A DNA stretch of 64,000 nucleotides from Pseudomonas sp. Root71 (GTDB lineage: Bacteria > Pseudomonadota > Gammaproteobacteria > Pseudomonadales > Pseudomonadaceae), in contig NZ_LMHY01000028.1 in the NCBI RefSeq assembly GCF_001429045.1, positions 1 to 64,000 on the forward strand, written 5' to 3'. This document shows positions 57,335 through 64,000 of this stretch, one piece after another. The notes under the pieces were generated by a model. That model did not search any database, was not told the origin of the DNA, and saw only the letters and a program-made list of their open reading frames with translations. Position 1 is the stretch's first letter, and every line of letters begins with the position of its first letter. Position numbers and translations under genes: made by a program.

Positions 57335-58744
57335 ATGAAACGCTACGAAAAATTCGCCGACGACATCGCAGAACTGATCCGCAACGGCGTCCTGGGTCCC
57401 GGCCAGCGGGTACCGTCAGTGCGTTACGCCAGCCAGACCTACGGGGTTAGCCCGTCCACGGTGTTCCAGGCCTATTACCTGCTGGAACGTCGCGGCCTGA
57501 TCCGCGCCCGCCCGCGCTCCGGCTACTTCGTCAACGCCCATGCGCCACGGCCGTTTTCCGAGCCGGTGATCAGCAATGAGGTCAACGAGTCGACGGCAGT
57601 CGACGTCAGCGAACTGGTGTTCTCGGTGCTCGACTCGATCAAGGACCCGAACACCGTGCCCTTCGGCTCGGCGTTCCCCAGCCCGACGCTGTTTCCCCTG
57701 CAACGCCTGTCCCGTTCCCTGGCCAGCGCCAGCCGCGAGATGGACCCGCGCATGGTGGTCACCGACATGTCGCCGGGCAACCCGCAGCTGCGCCGGCAAA
57801 TCGCCCTGCGCTACATGGTCGGCGGGCTGATGTTGCCCATGGAAGAGTTGCTGATCACCAACGGCGCCCTCGAAGCCCTCAACCTGTGCCTGCAAGCGGT
57901 GACCCAACCTGGCGATCTGGTGGCCATCGAGGCCCCAGCGTTCTACGCCTGCCTGCAAGTGCTCGAACGCCTGAAACTAAAGGCGGTGGAAATTCCCGTA
58001 CACCCACGCGATGGCATCGACCTCGGCGTGCTCGAGCAAACCCTGGAGCGCCATCCGATCAAGGCCTGCTGGTGCATGACCAGTTTCCAGAACCCCATGG
58101 GCGCGACCGTGCCCGAGGCCAGGAAACAGCAGCTTGTGGAACTGTTGCGGCGCCACCAGGTGCCGTTGATCGAAGACGATGTCTACGCCGAACTGTATTA
58201 CGGCCAGCAAGCACCGAAACCGGCGAAGGCCTTTGATACCGAAGGCCTGGTGATGCACTGCGGTTCGTTCGCCAAGAGCCTGGCCCCCGGCTACCGCATC
58301 GGCTGGGTCGCCGCCGGGCGTTACGCGCAGAAAATCGAACGGCTGAAACTCATGACCTCGCTGTGCGCCTCGATGCCGGCCCAGGCCGCCATCGCCGATT
58401 ACCTGCAACACGGCGGCTACGACCGGCACCTGCGTAAATTGCGCCATGCCCTGGAAGACCAGCAAAGCGCCATGCTCGCCGCCATCGCCCGCTATTTCCC
58501 GGCGCAGACGCGGGTGAGCCAACCGGCGGGCGGGTACTTCTTGTGGCTTGAATTGCCGGAGCAGATGGATTCGTTGAAGTTGTTTCAGATGGCATTGGCC
58601 CAAGGCATCAGCATTGCACCGGGGCCGATCTTTTCGCCGGCGCAGCGCTTCAGGAATTGTATTCGGCTGAACTACGGCAGCCCGTGGACCGAGGAATCGG
58701 AGAAGGCGATGGAGACGTTGGGGCGGATTGTGCGGTCGTTCTGA
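57335..58744 (+). CDS. MocR-type regulator (GntR HTH fused to a PLP aminotransferase fold)
   Basis: 469 residues from ATG 57335. Residues 1-70 are a GntR winged helix (RVPSVRYASQTYGVSPSTVF and ERRGLIRARPRSGYFV). Residues 100-465 are a fold-type I aminotransferase domain with the PLP-binding Lys in CGSFAKSLAPGYRIGW, the cofactor Asp/Tyr region IEDDVYAELYYG and a substrate-binding Arg near FRNCIRLNYG. Such proteins use PLP or amino-acid-derived aldimines as signals. The usual target is a divergent gene, but here ccoG lies upstream on the same strand with a REPIN between, so the regulon is unknown. Confidence 0.9.
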   Translation: MKRYEKFADDIAELIRNGVLGPGQRVPSVRYASQTYGVSPSTVFQAYYLLERRGLIRARPRSGYFVNAHAPRPFSEPVISNEVNESTAVDVSELVFSVLDSIKDPNTVPFGSAFPSPTLFPLQRLSRSLASASREMDPRMVVTDMSPGNPQLRRQIALRYMVGGLMLPMEELLITNGALEALNLCLQAVTQPGDLVAIEAPAFYACLQVLERLKLKAVEIPVHPRDGIDLGVLEQTLERHPIKACWCMTSFQNPMGATVPEARKQQLVELLRRHQVPLIEDDVYAELYYGQQAPKPAKAFDTEGLVMHCGSFAKSLAPGYRIGWVAAGRYAQKIERLKLMTSLCASMPAQAAIADYLQHGGYDRHLRKLRHALEDQQSAMLAAIARYFPAQTRVSQPAGGYFLWLELPEQMDSLKLFQMALAQGISIAPGPIFSPAQRFRNCIRLNYGSPWTEESEKAMETLGRIVRSF

Positions 58745-58769
58745 TGGTTGGATGTTGCCTGCACTATCG

Positions 58770-58865
58770 CCTTCGCGAGCAAGCCCGCTCCCACAAGGGT
58801 TTATCGGTGTACACAATATCTGTGAACACTGGAGATCCACTGTGGGAGCGAGCTTGCTCGCGATG
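58770..58865. repeat. REPIN (inverted REP pair)
   Basis: CCTTCGCGAGCAAGCCCGCT with CCCAC (from 58770) and a CTGTGGGAGCGAGCTTGCTC copy (58841-58865) in opposite orientation, about 45 bases apart. It lies between the convergent MocR and SDR genes. Confidence 0.85.
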
Positions 58866-58896
58866 AGGCCAGCGCAAACAACGCCGGTTTCAGGAG

Positions 58897-59643
58897 TTAA
58901 CGCCCACCACCAAGATCAACAAAAGTCCCGGTCGCATAAGAAGCCTTGTCCGACAGCAACCAGACAATCGCCTCCGCCACTTCATCCGGGCGCCCGCCAC
59001 GGGCCATCGGGATCGCCGACTCCAGCTTGCTGACCCGATCCGGGTCACCGCTCAAGGCATGGAAATCGGTATAGATGTACCCCGGACGCACGGCGTTGAC
59101 CCGAATCCCCTCACCCGCCACTTCCTTGGACAGGCCGATGGTGAAGGTGTCCAGCGCGCCCTTGGATGCGGCGTAATCCACGTACTCGTTGGGCGATCCC
59201 AAGCGCGAGGCGACCGACGAGACGTTGACGATGCTCCCGCCCTGCCCGCCGTGCCTGGGCGACATGCGCAGGATCGCGTGCTTGGCGCAGAGGATCGGCG
59301 CCAGGACGTTGGTTTTCATGATTTTCAGAATGCGGAACTCGGACATTTCGTCGACCCGGGACTTCTGCCCGACGGTGCCGGCGTTGTTCACCAGCGCGGT
59401 GACCCGGCCCAGCTCACTGTCTACCCGATTGAACAGGGCGATGACTTCGTCTTCGATACTGACGTCGGCCCGTACCGCAATGGCTTGCGCACCGAGGGCG
59501 CGGACTTGCTCCAGCACGCCGAGTGCGGCCTGTTCGTCCGCCTGATAATTGATGCAGATCCGATAGCCCTGCGCGGCGGCCAACAGCGCGGTGGCGGCAC
59601 CAATGCCGCGGCTACCGCCGGTGATGACGATGACTTTGTCCAT
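58897..59643 (-). CDS. SDR family NAD(P)-dependent oxidoreductase
   Basis: 248 residues from ATG 59643; a purine-rich GGGGGGAAAG lies nine bases ahead. A classical short-chain dehydrogenase: cofactor motif TGGSRGIGAA at 8-17, NNAG (NNAGTVG), catalytic Ser in NVSSVAS, and Tyr/Lys in YVDYAASKGALD; VRPGYIYTDFHA follows. The residues after the second strand (NYQAD) suggest NADP preference is possible but not certain. The substrate is unknown. It is similar to glucose-1-dehydrogenase/FabG-like members. Confidence 0.88.
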   Translation of the reverse strand: MDKVIVITGGSRGIGAATALLAAAQGYRICINYQADEQAALGVLEQVRALGAQAIAVRADVSIEDEVIALFNRVDSELGRVTALVNNAGTVGQKSRVDEMSEFRILKIMKTNVLAPILCAKHAILRMSPRHGGQGGSIVNVSSVASRLGSPNEYVDYAASKGALDTFTIGLSKEVAGEGIRVNAVRPGYIYTDFHALSGDPDRVSKLESAIPMARGGRPDEVAEAIVWLLSDKASYATGTFVDLGGGR

Positions 59644-59741
59644 GCGAGCTTTCCCCCCAATCAAAGCTTAAGCGGTCGGGGGCAAGAATAACTGCCATTG
59701 GCGGTTTTTGCATTGCTTCACATCAGCTGTCATGTCGGTTG

Positions 59742-61859
59742 TCATGTCATCGACATCTCGCGCTCGGCACTGGCTTTCAATTGCTCGACCAATTGCTCCC
59801 CGCGCTGGATTTCCACCATGAATCCTGCGGCGGGCAGCGGATGCCCCAGCAGGTAACCCTGCAACGAATCACAGCCGAGTTGAGTCAGGAAGTCCTGCTG
59901 CACGCCGGTTTCCACGCCTTCGGCGACGATGCGCAACCCCAGCGCCTGGCCGAGGGCGACGATGGCCGAAACGATGGCAGCGTCGTCGCTGTCGTGCTCC
60001 AGGTCCCGGACGAAACCACGATCGATCTTCAGTTCGTTGGCTGGCAGGCGCTTGAGGTACATCAAGCTCGAATAGCCGGTACCAAAGTCATCGATGGACA
60101 GGTCAACGCCCATTTCCGACAGCTCTTGCAGCACCGTCATGCTCGCGTCGGCATCGCTCATGGCGGTGGTTTCGGTGATTTCCAGGGTCAGGCTGTTGGC
60201 CGGCAGATGGTGCGTCGCCAGCGCCTTGGCGACGCTCTGGACCAGCCCGGCATGGCAAAACTGAATGGCCGACAGGTTCACCGCGATGCGCCAGTCGGTG
60301 TAGCCCAGCACGTACCACTCGCGCATCTGGCGGCACGCTTCGTTGAGCACCCACTCGCCGATCGGAATGATCAGCCCGGTTTTTTCCGCCATTTCAATGA
60401 ATTTGTCCGGCAGCAGCATCCCTTGCGTCGGGTGCTCCCAGCGCAACAAGGCCTCGGCGCCCACTGGCCGGCCATTGGCGGCATCGAACTTGGGCTGGTA
60501 ATGCAGGCTGAATTCCTGCTGTTCCACGGCATTGCGCAGGTCCTGCAGCAATTGCAGCTGTTTGCGAGCGTTGCTGTTCATCGAGGCATCGAAAAAGCTG
60601 TAGCCGTTTTTACCCGCGCCTTTGGCGTGATACATCGCCGCGTCGGCATTCATCAGCAATTCATGGGCGGACTGGCCGTTACCCGGGTAAAGCGCGATGC
60701 CGACGCTGGCGGAAATGTGCAAATCATGTTCGGCAACCCGGAACGCGCGCGCGATCAGCCCGACCTGACGGGCTGCCAGGTTCAAGGCGTCGTTCTGTTC
60801 GCTCAATTGCACCAGCAACACGAACTCATCGCCGCCGATCCGCGCCAGGGTGTCCTGGCTGCGCAACTCTTCGCGCAGGCGCACGGCCACTTCGCGCAAC
60901 AGCAGATCGCCCATGTGGTGGCCGAAGGCATCGTTGACCGGTTTGAAGCCGTCCAGGTCGATGAACATCAGGGCAAAGCACCCCCCGTCCTCCTGGACCC
61001 GGGACATGGCCTGATCGATTCGATCGGCGAGCAGCGTCCGGTTCGGCAACCCGGTGAGGGTGTCGTGCAGGGCCAGTTGGGTCAGCTCACGGTTGGCCTC
61101 GGTCAGCGATCGGGCCAGGCTCGCGGTGCGCGCCTCCAGGCGTGCATCGAGGATCGAGGTCAGCAAGGCAATGCTCAGCACCGCCAACGTGGTGATCAGC
61201 ACCAGGTTGTCCAGGCCGTTACCGCTCAATCCATTGACCTCCGCGCCACAAAAACTGCCGTCGGCAAAGCGTGCGGCGGCCATCCCGGTGTAGTGCATGC
61301 CGACGATGGCGATACCCATGACCACGGCGGCACCGCCACGGATCAGACGGACGTGAGGCGTGTGCTGGCGCAGATGGAAAGCGATCCACAATGCCGCGCC
61401 CGAAGCACCGACCGCGATCAGCAGCGAGACGCCGAACAACGTCGGGTCGTAGTCGATGCCCGGCTGCATGCGCATGGCGGCCATGCCGGTGTAGTGCATC
61501 GCGCTGATGCCGGCCCCCATGACCAATGCGCCAAAGGCCAGCTGCCAGGCCGGCAATTGCGGCTGGCTGACCAGCCACAGCGCGAAACCGCTGGAGAGCA
61601 CGCCGATCAGCAGCGACAACAGAGTGATGGCGCCGTCGTACCCAAGGTCGATCGGCAACTTGAACGCGAGCATGCCGATAAAGTGCATCGACCAGATGCC
61701 GATGCCCATGGCAACGGCTCCGCCAGCGGTCCACAAATGCACGGCGCGACCTTTGGCGGTGGCAATGCGTCCGGTCAGGTCGAGTGCGGTGTATGAGGCG
61801 AGAATCGCTACACAGAGCGAAATGATGACCAGGGTGGGGGAATAGCTGCCGATGAGCAT
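59742..61859 (-). CDS. MHYT-GGDEF-EAL cyclic-di-GMP enzyme (MucR-like)
   Basis: 705 residues. Seven hydrophobic segments at 1-235 carry three MHYT-type motifs (SMHFIGM, SAMHYTGMAAM, VGMHYTGMAAA) thought to bind copper and sense O2, CO or NO. The GGDEF domain (about 265-425) is intact: RIGGDEFVLL, with an inhibitory I-site RSQD five residues upstream. The EAL domain (about 440-690) keeps EALLRW, NLSAIQF, EITET, DDFGTGYSS and EGVET. Both synthesis and breakdown of c-di-GMP are therefore possible. P. aeruginosa MucR, with this architecture, controls alginate; NbdA has a degenerate GGDEF, so MucR is the closer match. Confidence 0.92.
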   Translation of the reverse strand: MLIGSYSPTLVIISLCVAILASYTALDLTGRIATAKGRAVHLWTAGGAVAMGIGIWSMHFIGMLAFKLPIDLGYDGAITLLSLLIGVLSSGFALWLVSQPQLPAWQLAFGALVMGAGISAMHYTGMAAMRMQPGIDYDPTLFGVSLLIAVGASGAALWIAFHLRQHTPHVRLIRGGAAVVMGIAIVGMHYTGMAAARFADGSFCGAEVNGLSGNGLDNLVLITTLAVLSIALLTSILDARLEARTASLARSLTEANRELTQLALHDTLTGLPNRTLLADRIDQAMSRVQEDGGCFALMFIDLDGFKPVNDAFGHHMGDLLLREVAVRLREELRSQDTLARIGGDEFVLLVQLSEQNDALNLAARQVGLIARAFRVAEHDLHISASVGIALYPGNGQSAHELLMNADAAMYHAKGAGKNGYSFFDASMNSNARKQLQLLQDLRNAVEQQEFSLHYQPKFDAANGRPVGAEALLRWEHPTQGMLLPDKFIEMAEKTGLIIPIGEWVLNEACRQMREWYVLGYTDWRIAVNLSAIQFCHAGLVQSVAKALATHHLPANSLTLEITETTAMSDADASMTVLQELSEMGVDLSIDDFGTGYSSLMYLKRLPANELKIDRGFVRDLEHDSDDAAIVSAIVALGQALGLRIVAEGVETGVQQDFLTQLGCDSLQGYLLGHPLPAAGFMVEIQRGEQLVEQLKASAEREMSMT

Positions 61860-62040
61860 GGAGACTTCTCGCGAATGCCCCCCTTATTGGTATTGATTCT
61901 CGCAGGGGGAAAATGCGGCGATTGTACTGATTCCAAATGAGAACGCACTCACAAAATGAGCAAAGGGCCATCAGTCCGATGAAACGCTTGTTTTAAGGTT
62001 TTACATTAACTTGTTTCAAGCTGCCGGCACCTGACAAAAC

Positions 62041-62132
62041 CTGTGGGAGCGAGCTTGCTCGCGATAGCGGTGGGTCAGGCAACGTCCATGCTGAATGTGA
62101 CGCAGCCATCGCGAGCAAGCTCGCTCCCACAG
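62041..62132. repeat. REPIN (inverted REP pair)
   Basis: A 25-base perfect inverted repeat: 62041-62065 (CTGTGGGAGCGAGCTTGCTC plus GCGAT) against 62108-62132, 42 bases apart. It starts about 180 bases upstream of the cyclic-di-GMP gene and ends just after the efflux outer-membrane gene; the rest of 61860-62140 shows nothing else. Confidence 0.92.
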
Positions 62133-62140
62133 GGATTACG

Positions 62141-63622
62141 CTATCGGTTTTCGCTCACCTCAAGCTGCCCGTCCCAGCCACCTCCCAACGCTGCAATCAA
62201 CTGCACGCTGGCTAACAAGCGGCTTTGCAGCAGATCGAGGTTGCTGCGCTCATTGTTCAGCGCCGCCGCCTGGGTCACCACCACATCGATATACGCGATC
62301 AAGCCGGCCTTGTACTGGTTCTGGGTCAGGCGCAACGATTCCCGGGCCGCATCCAGTGCCTGTTGGCGCACGACAGCTTCGTCCTGCAGCACCTTGAGCT
62401 GCACCAGGAAGTTTTCCACTTCGCGAAAGCCGTCCAGCACGGTCTGGCGGTACTTGGCCACCGTTTCGTCATAGGCCGCTTCACTGCGGTCGACTTCCGC
62501 CGAGCGCTGGCCGCCGTCGAACAGGGTCATGGCCAATTGCGGTCCGACCGACCAGAAGCGGTTCGGCAGGCTGATCCAGTTGGAATAAGTGCTGCTGCTG
62601 TAACCGCCGTTCATGCTCAGGGTCAGGTCGGGGTAATAGGCGGCCTTGGCCACGCCGATGTTGGCGTTGGCGGCCATCACCGAGCGCTCGGCCGACGCGA
62701 TGTCCGGGCGACGTTCCAGCAGCTGCGAAGGCAGTGCCAGCGGTACTTGCGGCAACTGCGGGATGTCCTGGCTTTCCGCCAGGCTGAATTGCGCTGGCGG
62801 CAGGCCGATCAGCACGGCAATGGCGTTCTCGAACTGGGCGCGCTGCCAGATCAGGTCGATCATATCGGCTTCGGTGCCTTTGAGCTGTGTCTGGGCCTGG
62901 GCCACCGCGTCCTTGCCCGAAACACCGGCGCGGTACTGGTTCTCGGTCATCTTCAACGAACGCCGATAAGCCTCGACCGTGTCCTGGAGCAAGCGTTTCT
63001 GGCCATCGATCACCCGCAGTTGCAGGTAATTCTGCACCAGCTCCGACTGTTGACTCAGGCGCATGGCCGCCAGGTCGGCAAAGCTTGCCTGGGCATTCGC
63101 AGTGTCGGCTTCGAGGCCTCGGCGCAGCTTGCCCCACACATCCGCTTCCCAACTGACGCCCGCCTGGGCCGAGTACGTGTCGCGAATACCGCTGGACGAA
63201 CTGCTCAGGCTGGAGCTGCTGCTACCGGTGCCCTGGCTAGAACGGTTCTTGCTGACGTTCAGGTCCACCGTCGGGAAAAACGCCCCCCGTGCGCTACGCA
63301 CCAAGGCCTGGGCCTGGCGGTACTGCGCCTCGGACTGGGCGACGGTCTGGTTGGCGCTGTTGAGTTTTTCGATCAGCTCGTTGAGCTGCCGGTCGCCATA
63401 CAACTCCCACCACGCGCCGCGCGCCAGGGCATCGCTGGGGTTGGCCTGCCGCCAGCCCTCTGCGGCCTTGTACTGCGCAGGCTCCGCTGTTTGCGGGCGC
63501 TGGTAATCCGGGCCGACGGCGCAGGCACTGAGCATCGCCACGCACAGTGACAGGCTCAACAGGCGCGAGCCTCGGGCCGTGAGCAGCGGTGCAGCCAGGT
63601 TGAAAAGCGAACGGTCAGTCAT
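62141..63622 (-). CDS. opmB: Outer-membrane efflux lipoprotein (OpmB-like, NodT family)
   Basis: 493 residues from ATG 63622, overlapping the pump stop as ATGA. Signal peptide with lipobox LSAC, Cys34, then the OprM-type opening AVGPDYQRP. Two OEP repeats (about 90-275 and 300-480) with heptad-rich helices, including LAAMRLSQQSELVQNYLQLR and its second-half equivalent. It should trimerise as the outer-membrane channel of the RND pump encoded upstream. In P. aeruginosa muxABC-opmB has this order, pump then channel. A serine-rich patch (GTGSSSSSLSSSSSG) about residue 145 is unusual. Confidence 0.85.
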   Translation of the reverse strand: MTDRSLFNLAAPLLTARGSRLLSLSLCVAMLSACAVGPDYQRPQTAEPAQYKAAEGWRQANPSDALARGAWWELYGDRQLNELIEKLNSANQTVAQSEAQYRQAQALVRSARGAFFPTVDLNVSKNRSSQGTGSSSSSLSSSSSGIRDTYSAQAGVSWEADVWGKLRRGLEADTANAQASFADLAAMRLSQQSELVQNYLQLRVIDGQKRLLQDTVEAYRRSLKMTENQYRAGVSGKDAVAQAQTQLKGTEADMIDLIWQRAQFENAIAVLIGLPPAQFSLAESQDIPQLPQVPLALPSQLLERRPDIASAERSVMAANANIGVAKAAYYPDLTLSMNGGYSSSTYSNWISLPNRFWSVGPQLAMTLFDGGQRSAEVDRSEAAYDETVAKYRQTVLDGFREVENFLVQLKVLQDEAVVRQQALDAARESLRLTQNQYKAGLIAYIDVVVTQAAALNNERSNLDLLQSRLLASVQLIAALGGGWDGQLEVSENR

Positions 63623-64000
63623 AGCGGAGTTTCCAGAGCAGCATCGGTACGCACCCCGCGCCATTTATTGAAGCGATGGCGCAGTCTGTCGAGATAGAGG
63701 TAAACCACCGGGGTGGTGTAAAGCGTCAGCACCTGGCTGAAGATCAGCCCGCCGATGATGGTCAGGCCCAGGGGCTGGCGCATTTCCGCCCCTTCGGCGC
63801 GGCTCATCAGCAAAGGCAAGGCACCGAGGATCGCCGCCAGGGTGGTCATCAGGATTGGCCGCAAACGTTGCAGGCAGGCGCTGCGGATCGACTCCAGCGG
63901 GGCCATGCCCTGGCTTCGTTCCAGTTGCAACGCCAGGTCGATCATCAGGATCGCGTTTTTCTTCACCACGCCGATCAGCAGAAACAGCCCCAGCAACGAA
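63619..64000 (-). CDS. muxC: RND multidrug efflux transporter, C-terminal fragment (MuxC/MdtC-like)
   Basis: The last 127 codons of an RND pump that extends past the right edge. The visible part covers the last three membrane helices: FLLIGVVKKNAILMIDLALQ, then RLRPILMTTLAAILGALPLL and GLIFSQVLTLYTTPVVYLYL, motifs shared by HAE1-type RND proteins. LYTTPVVYLYLDRLR suits the MdtB/MdtC and MuxB/MuxC group better than AcrB. It would work with a periplasmic adaptor and the OpmB-like channel next to it. Which of MuxB or MuxC it is cannot be settled from this fragment; position next to opmB favours MuxC. Confidence 0.8.
   Translation of the reverse strand, partial: SLLGLFLLIGVVKKNAILMIDLALQLERSQGMAPLESIRSACLQRLRPILMTTLAAILGALPLLMSRAEGAEMRQPLGLTIIGGLIFSQVLTLYTTPVVYLYLDRLRHRFNKWRGVRTDAALETPL

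Noticed and set aside
59739..61796. A 685-codon plus-strand frame opposite the cyclic-di-GMP gene
   Set aside because: Antisense shadow; the minus-strand protein has all GGDEF and EAL motifs.

Overview
The window reads as a chromosomal segment of a fluorescent Pseudomonas (P. fluorescens complex). The evidence is its high GC content, the gene families present, the many REP/REPIN palindromes of Pseudomonas type, the complete arnBCADTEF-ugd operon, and a large glycogen/trehalose island organised as in this genus. About 45 genes are supported. No rRNA, tRNA, CRISPR array, insertion sequence or prophage was seen. Both ends cut through genes: a sulfatase on the left (minus strand) and an RND efflux pump on the right (minus strand).

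Layout, left to right. (1) 1-222: start of a secreted sulfatase. (2) 593-4074: a pqi-type envelope lipid-transport operon, two half-size PqiA genes, a three-MCE-domain PqiB and the PqiC lipoprotein. (3) 4374-8135: a Fur-box-preceded ferric-iron ABC importer (binding protein, fused double permease, ATPase). (4) 8140-9150: an orphan tyrosine recombinase. (5) 9469-19870: the polymyxin-resistance operon arnBCADTEF, ugd and a second ArnT-like glycosyltransferase, followed by an MFS transporter. (6) 21298-30524: assorted housekeeping and accessory genes: HPP membrane protein, purine/pyrimidine permease, LEA-type lipoprotein, AraC regulator, phosphatidylserine synthase, TetR regulator plus DUF1348 protein, TSUP exporter, and a dienoyl-CoA isomerase-nudC pair.

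(7) 31089-54306 is the main metabolic island. On the plus strand glgA-treZ-malQ-treY overlap or nearly touch, followed by a DUF2934 gene and glgX. GlgA makes alpha-glucan, GlgX and MalQ trim and rearrange it, and TreY/TreZ release trehalose from its reducing end. On the minus strand glgE, a treS-maltokinase fusion and glgB form the GlgE route: trehalose to maltose to maltose-1-phosphate to branched alpha-glucan. Between the two arms lie a PIG-L family deacetylase whose motif lacks the usual catalytic aspartate, an endonuclease/exonuclease/phosphatase-family protein and an autotransporter.

(8) 54522-64000: a 55-residue proline-rich ORF, an MgtC/SapB membrane protein, a DUF3203 protein, CcoG, a MocR-type regulator, an SDR oxidoreductase, an MHYT-GGDEF-EAL cyclic-di-GMP enzyme, and the end of a MuxABC-OpmB-like efflux operon. 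REPINs separate many of these units.

No wholly new defence or mobile system was found. The observations most worth following up are the autotransporter embedded in the alpha-glucan island, the Gly-for-Asp PIG-L protein, the second ArnT in the arn operon, the apparently leaderless self-regulated TetR gene, and the small proline-rich ORF.
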